This document shows, piece after piece, positions 1 through 9,021 of a stretch of 64,000 nt of DNA. Origin of the DNA: Candidatus Binatia bacterium (lineage in GTDB: Bacteria; Desulfobacterota; Binatia; HRBIN30). Location of the stretch: the NCBI GenBank assembly GCA_026004215.1, contig BPIR01000001.1, positions 744,001-808,000 of the forward strand. The letters are read 5' to 3'. Each line of letters starts with the position of its first letter. The stretch's first letter is position 1. The notes below the pieces were generated by a model. That model was not told the origin of the DNA and searched no databases. It was given only the letters and a program-made list of their open reading frames with translations. The position numbers and the translations under genes are program-made.

Positions 1-2
1 AT

Positions 3-1679
3 GGGCGCGGTATCCCGGTAGACGAGCACCCAAAATACAAGCGTCCTGCGCTCGAGTTGATCCTCACCACGCTGCACGCGGGCGGCAAGTTCGAGAGCCA
101 AAACTACTACCACTCGGGTGGCCTCCACGGTGTGGGCGCCTCGGTGGTCACAGCTCTGTCGTCCAAGCTCGTGGCACGCGTCAAACGCGACGGCTGTCAA
201 TGGGAGCAAGAGTTCTCACGGGGCCAGGCGAAGACCAAGCTTCGACAGTGTGGACCGGCGCGTGGGACCGGAACCTCCATCACTTTCACACCCGATCCCG
301 ACATCTTCCCGGATACGCTTTTCGACCCCGGATGGATTCGCGAGCGCCTGGAAGCGCGGTCCTTCCTACACCGCGGCCTCACGCTGGTGTTCGAAGACCG
401 TCGTGCGGGAACGAAGGAAGTTTTCGTGCACGAGCGAGGCATTGCAGAATACGTGGAGAAGCTGCTGCAACAGTGCGGTGCCAACAGCGTGTCCGAGCCC
501 ATTTACATGGAGCGCCGCGATGGCCTCATTATCGAGTGCGCGCTCGGGTGGACGACCGCAACCGCCGAACGCATCCAATCCTACGTGAACGGCATCCCGA
601 CTCCCTCGGGTGGAACTCACGAGAACGGTTTCAAAGCTGGCCTGAGCAAGGCGGTGCGCAACTACCTCCTCGTACAGAACCTCCTACCAAAGGGAATTCA
701 GGTCGCGGCCGAGGACACGCGCGAGGGGTTGATCGCCGTGCTCAGTGTTTATCTGCAACAACCCCAGTTCCAAGGGCAAACGAAAGATCGCCTGAACAAT
801 CCAGAGGTGACTTCCCCGGTGGACAACTTCGTCCGCACCTCGCTGGAAAACTACCTCCTGCAAAACCCAACGCAGGCTCGGGCGATTGCGCAGCGCGTTA
901 TCCTCGCCGCGCGGGCTCGGCTGGCATCGCGGGCCGCGGCCGAAGGCGTGCAGCGCAAGTCCTCGGTGTCCCATCGGCTCAACTTGCCCGGCAAGCTCGC
1001 AGATTGCAGCTCCACCGATCCACGCGTCAGCGAGTTGTTTATTGTCGAAGGCGACTCCGCTGGCGGTTCGGCCAAGCAAGCACGCGACCGGGAGTTTCAA
1101 GCCATTCTCCCGCTACGCGGCAAAGTCCTCAACGCCGAGCAAGCATCCGCCACCAAGGTATTCTCGAACAAAGAGCTGAACGACATCGTTTCCGCCCTCG
1201 GCTGCGGGGTCGGCAAAGATTTCGACCCCGACAAGCTGCGGTACCACAAAGTATGCTTGTTGATGGATGCGGACTCCGACGGCCACCATATTTGCACGCT
1301 GTTACTCACGTTCTTGTACCGCCAGCTCCCCGAGCTGATCCGGCGCGGGCACGCGTACATCGCCCAGCCGCCCCTATACAAGATCGAGATCGGCAAGGAA
1401 GTTCACTGGGCGTACAGCGACGCGGAAAAAGATGCGATCTTGAAGCGGGCCAATGGCCGCCCCGTCGCTGTGCAACGCTTCAAGGGCTTGGGGGAGATGA
1501 ACCCGGCAACGCTCAAAGAAACCACCCTCGATCCGAAGAAGCGCGTGCTTTTGCGTGTCGAGGTTGTCGACGAAGGAAAAACGGATCAAACGATCCAAAC
1601 TTTGCTTGGCCGCGAGGTGGAGCCCCGCTTCCGGTTCATCATGGAGCGCGCCCGGCAAGTGCAAGAGCTCGACGTCTGA
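3..1679 (+). CDS. gyrB: Type IIA DNA topoisomerase subunit B (GyrB/ParE family), 5'-truncated by window edge
   Basis: ATPase subunit of a type IIA topoisomerase; with an A subunit it would cut, pass and rejoin DNA in the cytoplasm. The reading frame is already open at base 3, so the N-terminal part of the ATPase domain lies outside the window. Visible are the GHKL segments GRGIP and SGGLHGVGASVV, the transducer region, and a TOPRIM domain with VEGDSAGGSA and the metal-binding LMDADSDGHHI. The C-terminus (GREVEPRFRFI) is complete and there is no long E. coli-type insert. DADSDGHH replaces the DADVDGAH usual in GyrB, so it may be a ParE or second-paralogue type. No A subunit follows; the next gene is convergent. 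The family is certain, GyrB versus ParE is not. Confidence 0.93.
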   Translation, partial: GRGIPVDEHPKYKRPALELILTTLHAGGKFESQNYYHSGGLHGVGASVVTALSSKLVARVKRDGCQWEQEFSRGQAKTKLRQCGPARGTGTSITFTPDPDIFPDTLFDPGWIRERLEARSFLHRGLTLVFEDRRAGTKEVFVHERGIAEYVEKLLQQCGANSVSEPIYMERRDGLIIECALGWTTATAERIQSYVNGIPTPSGGTHENGFKAGLSKAVRNYLLVQNLLPKGIQVAAEDTREGLIAVLSVYLQQPQFQGQTKDRLNNPEVTSPVDNFVRTSLENYLLQNPTQARAIAQRVILAARARLASRAAAEGVQRKSSVSHRLNLPGKLADCSSTDPRVSELFIVEGDSAGGSAKQARDREFQAILPLRGKVLNAEQASATKVFSNKELNDIVSALGCGVGKDFDPDKLRYHKVCLLMDADSDGHHICTLLLTFLYRQLPELIRRGHAYIAQPPLYKIEIGKEVHWAYSDAEKDAILKRANGRPVAVQRFKGLGEMNPATLKETTLDPKKRVLLRVEVVDEGKTDQTIQTLLGREVEPRFRFIMERARQVQELDV

Positions 1680-1756
1680 ACACCGGCTCGCACGTCGGGG
1701 CGCGGGCCAGCTCGCGGAGCCGCATCGCACACGGTTACCGCGCCGCCGGCGTCGAC

Positions 1757-3076
1757 TTACGCCTCGGCCGAATCATCGGGGACCGAGGCGTACACCGATG
1801 CGAGCTGCTGCAGAACGTCTTGGGTCGTGACCGGCCTTTTTTCCGCCGTCGGGGGCTTGCCTCCACGGGAACGTACGCTCAAATCCACGTCCCTCGCTTC
1901 CGCTCGCAACGCACCCACGGTGCACTGTTCCCGCGGCCGGTACTTGAATGGGTCGAATCGGAAAAATCGCATGGCGTTTCGGTGCGAAATCAACTCGATA
2001 TCCTCGTCCGGCACGCCCTGCAGCGAACCCCAAAGTCGCTCCGGCGAAGTCGGCCACGTACTGTCCGAATGGGGGTAATCGCACTCCCAAGTGATCGTGT
2101 GCACTCCAATGAGATCGCGGTTGCGAATACCCACCGGGTCGTGGATGAAGCACGACACGCAGTGCTCGCGCCAAATCTCGCTCGGCTTGCGCCCCCCGAA
2201 ATCTTGATGGGTCCACACATGGTGCCGATCGTGCACGTAATCGACGCGCTCCAAGAAATACGGCATCCACCCGATTCCGCTTTCGGATAGAGCGAACCGG
2301 ATATCGGAATATTGGCGCAGCACCGGAGACCAGAGCAGGTTCACCGCGCAGTCTACAGAAGCAATCGGCTGCAGGGTAATCATGGTGTCCACGGGGGCAT
2401 CCATGGCGGAAAACTTCATTCCCGACCCGGATCCGATGTGGATGCAGATGACCGTGCCCTCGTCTACGCAGGCTTCCCAAAACGGCTTCCAATAGTCGTT
2501 GTGGATGCTGGGCCAGCCGTGCGCCTCCGGACTCTCCGTGAAACTCACGGCGTGGCAGCCCTTTCGCGCCAGGCGCCGCACTTCCGCAGCCATGAGTTCG
2601 GGATCCCAGCACGGCAGCACCCCGAGCGGGATGAAGCGACCAGGGTAAGCACCGCACCACTCGTCGACGTGCCAGTCATTGTACGCCTGCAACATCACCA
2701 GCGCGGCGGTACGGTCGGAATGCTTGGAAAACTTTTCCCCGAACAGCCCGGGAAACGATGGGAAGCACAGCGAAGCGAGCACTCCGTTGGCGTTCATGTC
2801 GCGCACCCGCTCGTGCACGTCGTACGTGCCCGGACGCAACTGATCGAACGACGTCGGCTCCATGCCGTATTCTTCGGGAGGCCGACCCACAACCGCATTG
2901 AGGGCCACGTTGGGAAATTGTTCCCCGCCGAACACCCACACGTCGCTGCCGTCTTTTTTGCGCACCACGCGAGGCGCTTTGGCCTTCCACTGAATCGGCA
3001 AGTGGTGCTCGAACAGGTTCGGAGGCTCGACCACGTGGTCGTCCACGCTGATCAAGATCATGTCCTCCATTCTCAT
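1757..3076 (-). CDS. Amidohydrolase-2 family metal-dependent hydrolase/decarboxylase
   Basis: TIM-barrel amidohydrolase of the Amidohydro_2 type, a family that hydrolyses or decarboxylates carboxylates and lactones, often in aromatic or lipid catabolism. The start chosen (MRMEDMILISVDDH) has GGGAGG 8 bases upstream; an upstream GTG would add 21 unlikely residues. Metal-ligand candidates are the DDH motif close to the N-terminus, the His of CIHIGSGSG in mid-protein, and the Asp/His of ECDYPHSD near the end. Length (439 aa) is normal for the group. It is convergent with the topoisomerase gene. The substrate cannot be read from sequence; nearby thiolase/DUF35 genes suggest acyl or lipid catabolism (inference). 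Confidence 0.9.
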   Translation of the reverse strand: MRMEDMILISVDDHVVEPPNLFEHHLPIQWKAKAPRVVRKKDGSDVWVFGGEQFPNVALNAVVGRPPEEYGMEPTSFDQLRPGTYDVHERVRDMNANGVLASLCFPSFPGLFGEKFSKHSDRTAALVMLQAYNDWHVDEWCGAYPGRFIPLGVLPCWDPELMAAEVRRLARKGCHAVSFTESPEAHGWPSIHNDYWKPFWEACVDEGTVICIHIGSGSGMKFSAMDAPVDTMITLQPIASVDCAVNLLWSPVLRQYSDIRFALSESGIGWMPYFLERVDYVHDRHHVWTHQDFGGRKPSEIWREHCVSCFIHDPVGIRNRDLIGVHTITWECDYPHSDSTWPTSPERLWGSLQGVPDEDIELISHRNAMRFFRFDPFKYRPREQCTVGALRAEARDVDLSVRSRGGKPPTAEKRPVTTQDVLQQLASVYASVPDDSAEA

Positions 3077-3201
3077 GGCGATGCCCTCCCTTAGGATAGG
3101 ATGTTGCGGGCGTTCAATCGATTGATTGACTCTTACCACGCTTCATTTGCCCGACTCAAGCACGGGCACAGGACCGTTGGTTCCCGGCTCCGGCCCCGCT
3201 T

Positions 3202-4347
3202 TCAGTCCGTGCGCAAAATGACGACAGCCGCGTTTGCCCCACGTCCAACAGTATGCGCCAACGCCACCCGACAACGCGGCAAAGACATTCCCGGTGCCCG
3301 ACCTTGGAGCTGCCAGCACAAATAAGCCACCTGACCAACTCCCGACGCTCCCAGCGGTTCGCCCTTTGAAAGCAAGCCCCCGCTCAAGTTCACCGGCAAC
3401 CGTCCGCCCGGCGCAAACCAACCTTCTTGCAACGCGCGGGCACATTCTCCACGCGGGTACAACCCGAGTTCCCGGCAGGCAAGCAATTCACGGGCTGCAT
3501 CGGTGTCCTGACATTCGACCACGTCTAGGTCCTCCGGCCCTACCCCGGCTGTGCCGTACGCTTCCTTCGCCGCAAGTTCCGAGGGAGAGGGAGGCAATTT
3601 GTCGTCCCCGCACCCGCAGAGTGGAGTATGTTCTCCGAGGACATTTCCGAACCGGTGAGAGCGCAGCGCCACTGCCGCCACCCGAACCCTCGGCCGTCGT
3701 GACGGCGCCTTCCGGCTCAAGATGACGCAGGCCGCCCCCTCGTTCGGGGAACAAAGCATCCAAAGCCGTAACGGCGGACAAACCATGGGCGAGGCAAGCA
3801 CCGCCTCGGCGGTCACGGCTTCCTGGTACATGGCAAAAGGATTGCGGGCACCGTTGGCGCGGTTCTTGACCACCACTTGAGCCAAGTGCTGCTCACCGAT
3901 GCTCTCTTCATGCAACAACTGTTGGGCCCGCAAAGCAAAGTATGCCGGCGTCACCGCCAATCCCGTTTGTTCCTGCCAAGGCTCGAAGAAGCTCGAGCGG
4001 ATCATGCCCCGTGGCATCTTCTCGACCCCGAGCACGGCGACGTAGTCGCACGCCTCTGCGCGCAACGCCAAGGTGCCGCACAACAATGCCGCGGCCCCAC
4101 TGGCGCACCCGGCTTCGACGTTCATCACCGGGATACTCGTGGCACCGAGAGCTCCGAGAATTTTATGGCCGGTGGCCACGCCGCCGTATGCCGTGCCGCA
4201 GTACAAAGCGCCGACACACCCGATCGTTAACCCCGCATCCTCCAATGCCGCACGCAGCGCCGCAACACCTAAGTCTGTAAGGGTTTTTTCCGCGAAACGG
4301 CCGAAAGGATGCATTCCGACCCCCGCGATGTAAACCGGATTTTCCAT
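3202..4347 (-). CDS. Thiolase-superfamily (SCP2/lipid-transfer type) protein with altered active site
   Basis: Thiolase-fold protein of 381 aa, the partner of the DUF35 gene 11 bases upstream. The start is MENPVYIAGVG; a longer upstream frame lacks family features. The nucleophile position is kept (GCASG, Cys81). The usual GHPxGxSG histidine is Glu330 (GEPLGASG), and the C-terminal CxG cysteine is replaced by His365 (AHTVGRG). A classical Claisen thiolase needs those residues, so it may be a repurposed member such as the Ltp2-type retro-aldolases, which work with DUF35 partners (family knowledge). Substrate unknown. It belongs to a two-gene operon on the minus strand. Confidence 0.88.
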   Translation of the reverse strand: MENPVYIAGVGMHPFGRFAEKTLTDLGVAALRAALEDAGLTIGCVGALYCGTAYGGVATGHKILGALGATSIPVMNVEAGCASGAAALLCGTLALRAEACDYVAVLGVEKMPRGMIRSSFFEPWQEQTGLAVTPAYFALRAQQLLHEESIGEQHLAQVVVKNRANGARNPFAMYQEAVTAEAVLASPMVCPPLRLWMLCSPNEGAACVILSRKAPSRRPRVRVAAVALRSHRFGNVLGEHTPLCGCGDDKLPPSPSELAAKEAYGTAGVGPEDLDVVECQDTDAARELLACRELGLYPRGECARALQEGWFAPGGRLPVNLSGGLLSKGEPLGASGVGQVAYLCWQLQGRAPGMSLPRCRVALAHTVGRGANAAVVILRTD

Positions 4348-4358
4348 GCTCGGCGTTC

Positions 4359-4787
4359 CTACGACAGCGCGGGTTGTTTTTCTTCGCCAGCGCACGCACG
4401 AAAACAATAACTCGCCAAAATGGCCCCATCGTCGCCCTTGCCGACCTCTTGAAGCGCACACTCCACCCGGGTTCCCGGGGGAACCATTTGCCCAGTGGCA
4501 ATTGGCGCGATGATTTTGAGGTCCTCGCACAAGCGAACCACCGCCAAGGCGTAGGGCAACGGGCCAGCGTACCCCGCACTTGGGCGCTGGACCACTGTGC
4601 ACAGCTCCACGACCCCCTGGCGCGGTAATCGCGTGACCCTGGTACTAAAACCCCCGCAGTACGGGCAGTAGTCACTGGCGGGAAAGGCGAGCGTCGCGCA
4701 CTCCCTGCACTCGCTACCCAGCAAGCAGACTTCACCAGAACTCGAATCCGTGACGAACAGTCCCTCACGCACCGGGCGCACGCGCAT
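4359..4787 (-). CDS. DUF35 OB-fold protein with zinc ribbon (thiolase partner)
   Basis: A 142-aa protein with an N-terminal rubredoxin-like zinc ribbon (Cys27-x2-Cys30 and Cys41-x2-Cys44) followed by an acyl-CoA-binding OB-fold (DUF35). Members form complexes with thiolase-like enzymes and help bind the acyl-CoA. It lies 11 bases upstream of the thiolase-like gene on the same strand, which fits an obligate partner. A second, divergent copy of this gene pair lies about 4 kb away. The ATG is the natural start because the zinc ribbon begins soon after it. Confidence 0.9.
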   Translation of the reverse strand: MRVRPVREGLFVTDSSSGEVCLLGSECRECATLAFPASDYCPYCGGFSTRVTRLPRQGVVELCTVVQRPSAGYAGPLPYALAVVRLCEDLKIIAPIATGQMVPPGTRVECALQEVGKGDDGAILASYCFRACAGEEKQPALS

Positions 4788-5054
4788 AGGCGTGCTTAAT
4801 TACACCGCGTCGCCGCACCCAGGCAACTCAGCTCGAACCTGCGCGCCGTGGACGGCCGAGCGGCGCGCCGGTTCATGCGTTCGCATTTGCACTCTCGGGC
4901 ACAAGTATTCCTGTCCTGCGCCTCGGAGCTATCGGCGGTCGCCGCCAGCGATTCGTGCGCCAATTCGGCGCAACTCGTACGGCGTTGGCCACCCAGCGCC
5001 CCCCGGCCCCGCGTGAATCACCGACGCTGGGCCAAAGCCCGGTACAGTCGCGGC

Positions 5055-6743
5055 TCAGTGGGCGATCCGGGACACGGTTCGCCAAACCAGCGGGCTCACG
5101 AGTTCCTGCCACTGCGCTTCGCTTTCTTCCTCGAGGCACAGGGGCAGTCGCACACTCAGCGTGGTGCCGCGACCGAGCTGGCTCGCACACGCGATTTCAC
5201 CGCCCAAGCGGATCGTCAAGTCTTTTGCCAGTGCCAGGCCGATACCCAACCCACTGGATCGCCGGCTCAGCGAAGGCTCCCGCTGCCAGAGAGGCTCGAA
5301 CAAGCGATCTCGTTCCTGCGGCGGAATCCCCGGACCGTTGTCGCGCACCCGGATCTCGACGGTGTCGGAACCGAACAAACTCGCTTCCAGATGTACGAGT
5401 CCTTCAGGCGAAAACTTCACCGCGTTACTCACAAGGCAGCGCAGCAGCCTGGCCAATTTCTCTCGGTCGGTCACCAGCTTCGGCACCGCCTCGTCCACGT
5501 GCACTACCAGCTTGACGCGCTTCTCGCTCAACTGTGGTCGGATCCACGCGTGAACCTCTTCACACAAGTCCTTCAAATCGAAACGGCGGGGACGCACGTG
5601 CGCCATCCCGGCCCGCACTTCCGCCAGCAGCAACAAGTCTCCGATAATCTCGTTCAAGTGCTCTGCGTTGGCACGCAACCGAGTGACCATCTCGGCACCC
5701 TCGCGCGTGCGGGCATAGCCGGGGTTGGTCTCGATGATCTCCGCATAGCCGAGAATGGCGTGTAATGGTGTGCGCAACTCGTGCGACACTAACCCCAACA
5801 GGTCTTGGCGCATCTTAGCGAGGTCCGCTTGTAACGCCTCTTGGCGCTTCTCGAGCTCCATACCCAAGGCAGACGCCACGCGGCAAAACTCTCGCTCGAC
5901 TTCGTCGAGCCCGTCGCCCTTCTCCTTCCAAACCGCGAGGACTTCTCCCTCGCCCCGGGGTGCGAACAGTACCTCCGCTCCCTCCTGCAAACGCTCCCGT
6001 TCAACCCACTCGCACCGTAACCCCGGGAACGCCCATTGCAGCGCATTGCGTGCCATCTCCACCCAGGCGCGCGTGGTACTGCGAGCGACTTCCGGGTCGA
6101 GCAAACCCAATAGCGCTCGCAGTCGCGCCGCCTCCCGCTCGCTTTGCTCTCGCCGCCAGCGCTCCAGCTTGGTTTCCTCGGTAACGTACGCGTAGAATAC
6201 GGCGACGACAAAAAAGAACGGCAGGCGCAGCCATTCTCCACTGCCCATCTGGCCCGCCGATGTCAGCCAGAGCCAATAACCGTACAGGCCACTGACCACA
6301 CCGGCAGCCAGCGCAATCTGCGCGACTCCTTGAGTCGCTACTGTCAGGAATATCGTGAAAAAGTAAATGACGAGGAAATCCTGGGAGAAACAACCGACGG
6401 TAAAGTAGAGCCCCGCCAACACAATGAACGTATCCGCCAACAACAAACCGGCGGAGAAGTTCGGCTCGTGGAAGCGCGCCTCTGGGACCCAACCCAGCGC
6501 AAGATTGGTCGCCAGCAAAATGGCTATGTAGGCCAAGGCCCACGGGCTGGCGGCGTAGGGCCCGAACAGGATCAGGTACGCGGTGGAAATGGCCACCACG
6601 GTCCGAAGAAGCAAGATGGTGCGCTTCTTCGTCAGCAACATCTCCGGTTGGCGCGCACTCACGCCTTCGGTCGCCTTCGAGAGCGGTTCCGTCGTTTGCG
6701 CAGTCACCACGATGGAGAACCGTGGCTGCAACCCCGGTGCCAA
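5055..6743 (-). CDS. Membrane sensor histidine kinase (orphan)
   Basis: Sensor kinase of about 560 aa. The N-terminal third holds about six hydrophobic segments (residues ~40-190) with very little periplasmic sequence, so it probably senses a membrane or intracellular signal. A linker of about 100 residues follows, then the HisKA helix with phospho-acceptor His in LVSHELRTPLHAILG, and an HATPase domain with the N box (SNAVKFSPEG), G1 (DNGPGIPP) and G2 (GLGIGLALAK). No response regulator is adjacent. The start is uncertain: the longest frame begins with TTG, and Met35 just before the first membrane segment is an alternative. Its signal and partner are not evident. Confidence 0.88.
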   Translation of the reverse strand: MAPGLQPRFSIVVTAQTTEPLSKATEGVSARQPEMLLTKKRTILLLRTVVAISTAYLILFGPYAASPWALAYIAILLATNLALGWVPEARFHEPNFSAGLLLADTFIVLAGLYFTVGCFSQDFLVIYFFTIFLTVATQGVAQIALAAGVVSGLYGYWLWLTSAGQMGSGEWLRLPFFFVVAVFYAYVTEETKLERWRREQSEREAARLRALLGLLDPEVARSTTRAWVEMARNALQWAFPGLRCEWVERERLQEGAEVLFAPRGEGEVLAVWKEKGDGLDEVEREFCRVASALGMELEKRQEALQADLAKMRQDLLGLVSHELRTPLHAILGYAEIIETNPGYARTREGAEMVTRLRANAEHLNEIIGDLLLLAEVRAGMAHVRPRRFDLKDLCEEVHAWIRPQLSEKRVKLVVHVDEAVPKLVTDREKLARLLRCLVSNAVKFSPEGLVHLEASLFGSDTVEIRVRDNGPGIPPQERDRLFEPLWQREPSLSRRSSGLGIGLALAKDLTIRLGGEIACASQLGRGTTLSVRLPLCLEEESEAQWQELVSPLVWRTVSRIAH

Positions 6744-6992
6744 AAAGTCTGCACTGTTTATGTGCGGTGGCCCCCGAAACTGGACATGCGCCGACGCGTT
6801 GCAAACTTGGCGACACGTACGTCTATGTCAAAAACGCGGTCGATTGCCGCGAAGTTCATCCAATCGGAAGGCAACGTATCCGATCTCCGATCGGGCAGAT
6901 CTTACTTCTCCTTTCAGCCAGCAACGTGCGGCATTTGGCGCTTTGCTCGCCGCATAGCCAAGCCGCATAGCAGATGCCGCACTTTCGCGATT

Positions 6993-8420
6993 TCATCCCT
7001 CGGGGATCAGCAAAATCTGCCCCGCTCGCAAACGAGCGCCTCGGCGCAAGCCGTTTTTCTTTTCGATGGCCGACACCGAGCGCCCGTACATCCGGGCAAT
7101 CATGGCCAGCGTTTGCCCCTCTCGAACCCGGTGGGTGCGGGTTCTTTTGCCGCTAGCCTGTGTGGGTTTGCGCGACGCGACCCCTGAGCTTTGGGGACGC
7201 TGTCGCGCAGCAGTTGCGCGCGCCACTTGCGTGCCTTCGCGCTTGCGGTTTACCCACGCCGCATACCGTGTTTCAAAGCCAGCCCGCTTCTCGCGCGGCA
7301 ACCGCAACGGAAACCCCTTGGGCACCGGCACTCGACCTTGCACGACCTGGGGCATGAGCGCGGGGTTGAGATCCGCCAATTCGCCCGGTGCGAGCCCCAC
7401 GAGAGAAGCCAGGGCTGGCAGAGGAGCAGCGTGTGTCAGCACAACGGACTCCGTAGGCACCGGTCGCAATCTTTCCAGCGACCCAAAATAACGCGTTGGC
7501 TCTCGCTCGATCTCGACGGCAGCCAGCAACTCCGCGTAGAAGTTACGCGACGCGAATCCAAAGCCGGGGCCTTTATAGCGACGGATGATTTCCACAAGGT
7601 CGGTGGTTCCTACAGCCTCCACCGCACGTTGCATCCCCGCCGGGCCGTGATTGTACGCCGTCACAGCGAGCGGCCAGGTCCCGAGTTTTTCGTAATTCCG
7701 GCGCAAAAACGCAGCCGCTGCCTTGGTTGCGGCAATGGGGTCTCGGCGTTCGTCCACCACGTCGTCGATGCGCAAAAACATCCGCCCCGTGGACGGCATG
7801 AACTGCCAAATGCCGGCCGCGCCAGCCTTCGAGTACGCCCGAACGTCGAAGCACGACTCCACCAAGGGTAACCGGGTCAGCTCGATCGGCAGGCCTTCAG
7901 CCCGGAAAATCGCCTCCATTGCAGGGAGATAACGGCCCGAGACCCGCAAACCCTCTGCAAACTTCTCGCGCAAGCCTCTTTGCGCACGGATTTGGTTCGG
8001 GTCCGCTGCTCGCAAGAACTTGTCCGGGTCGCGATCGCGTTGAAACAGCGCAGCGATCCGCCGTTCCTCCTCGCTCCAAGGCTGTGCCTCGCCTCCGTTC
8101 TGGTGTAGCCGAACCAGCAAGGCACGAATGCGCTCTTTCTCCTGGTTGACCCGGATCTCCACATAAGCCGGCAGCACGTCGCTGGCGGCGAGTTCCGCGG
8201 CGTCCGCCGAGAAATCCAAGACTGCATAGATTCGCTCCAGCGCCCACACGTCGTGGATGACAACCTGGTGCCGGCTGTACTGCGTGAAAATTTTCTTCCA
8301 AAACTCCACTTGGGGGCGCAACTCCTTGGGGTACGGTAGGGTCGCCAGGCCAAGGCTTGGCCGCGTGATGGCGGCAGCAAAGGCTAGAACCACCACCACC
8401 CAGGAAAGCCATTCCGACAT
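6993..8420 (-). CDS. mltD: MltD-like lytic murein transglycosylase with C-terminal LysM
   Basis: Periplasmic peptidoglycan-cleaving enzyme of 475 aa. The start MSEWLSWVVVVLAF has GGAGG just upstream and gives a signal sequence or anchor. The central SLT domain carries the catalytic Glu in LTRLPLVESCFD and the following AGAAGIWQFMPSTGR motif. A basic linker leads to one LysM domain at the C-terminus (HRVREGQTLAMIARMYG ... LIPEG) that would bind glycan strands. E. coli MltD has more than one LysM repeat, so this is a shorter version. The gene stands alone, divergent from the next DUF35 gene. Confidence 0.92.
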   Translation of the reverse strand: MSEWLSWVVVVLAFAAAITRPSLGLATLPYPKELRPQVEFWKKIFTQYSRHQVVIHDVWALERIYAVLDFSADAAELAASDVLPAYVEIRVNQEKERIRALLVRLHQNGGEAQPWSEEERRIAALFQRDRDPDKFLRAADPNQIRAQRGLREKFAEGLRVSGRYLPAMEAIFRAEGLPIELTRLPLVESCFDVRAYSKAGAAGIWQFMPSTGRMFLRIDDVVDERRDPIAATKAAAAFLRRNYEKLGTWPLAVTAYNHGPAGMQRAVEAVGTTDLVEIIRRYKGPGFGFASRNFYAELLAAVEIEREPTRYFGSLERLRPVPTESVVLTHAAPLPALASLVGLAPGELADLNPALMPQVVQGRVPVPKGFPLRLPREKRAGFETRYAAWVNRKREGTQVARATAARQRPQSSGVASRKPTQASGKRTRTHRVREGQTLAMIARMYGRSVSAIEKKNGLRRGARLRAGQILLIPEG

Positions 8421-8595
8421 TCTCGCCTCCGCTCCGAGCCTCGCTCCCGCCATGTCGGATTCCCTCCTGCCGCCGCAGGCTAGCAGAGGAAAAAAAACAG
8501 CTTCAACGACGAAGCGCGAGGTCAGGCGAACTCACCGGCACGGGCCTGCACCCGCATTGAATCTCCCATGGTCCCTACCTATAAGCGGCGCTCGC

Positions 8596-9021
8596 ATGAA
8601 CGGACGAGATTCGAGCCATCGCGGTGTGGCCATCAAACCCACTCCGGAAACGCGCCCCTTTTGGGAGGCCGCCAAGCGCCGCGAGCTGCGCGTGCAGCGC
8701 TGTCAAGATTGCGGTTGCCACTACTTCTACCCCCGGCCCATGTGTCCCTACTGCTTGTCCCGCAACGTTGCATGGGTCACCTGCAGTGGACGCGGCCGCT
8801 TGCACACATTCGTGATCAATTACCGACCGCCGCGTCATTTCCCCGCGCAAGAACCTTACATCCTCGGCATCGTGGAGCTCGAAGAGGGTCCGCGACTCAT
8901 GACCAACATCGTCGGCGTGGAACCGGACCCCAAGGCAGTTCGTTGTGATATGCCGGTGGAAGTGGTGTTCGAAGACCTCGACGAGCAGTTTGCTTTGCCG
9001 AAGTTCCGGCCGATTTCATGA
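8596..9021 (+). CDS. DUF35 OB-fold protein with zinc ribbon (second copy)
   Basis: A 141-aa DUF35 protein. The zinc ribbon is Cys36-x2-Cys39 and Cys50-x2-Cys53, followed by the OB-fold (VTCSGRGRLHTF ... YILGIVELEEGPR). The ATG chosen (MNGRDSSHRG) lies before the conserved 'P.T.PFWEAAKRRELR' lead-in; the frame is open further upstream but is not conserved there. The stop overlaps the start of the downstream thiolase-like gene (ATGA), so the two are translationally coupled and probably form one complex. Together with the 3202-4787 pair, the window holds two DUF35/thiolase modules. Confidence 0.9.
   Translation: MNGRDSSHRGVAIKPTPETRPFWEAAKRRELRVQRCQDCGCHYFYPRPMCPYCLSRNVAWVTCSGRGRLHTFVINYRPPRHFPAQEPYILGIVELEEGPRLMTNIVGVEPDPKAVRCDMPVEVVFEDLDEQFALPKFRPIS

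Noticed and set aside
200..2290. A 696-codon plus-strand frame over the topoisomerase and amidohydrolase genes
   Set aside because: Arg/Pro/Ala-rich shadow translation with no motif; both real genes are clear.
6826..6831. TTGACA on the minus strand upstream of the histidine kinase as a -35 box
   Set aside because: No acceptable -10 hexamer follows at 16-18 bases.
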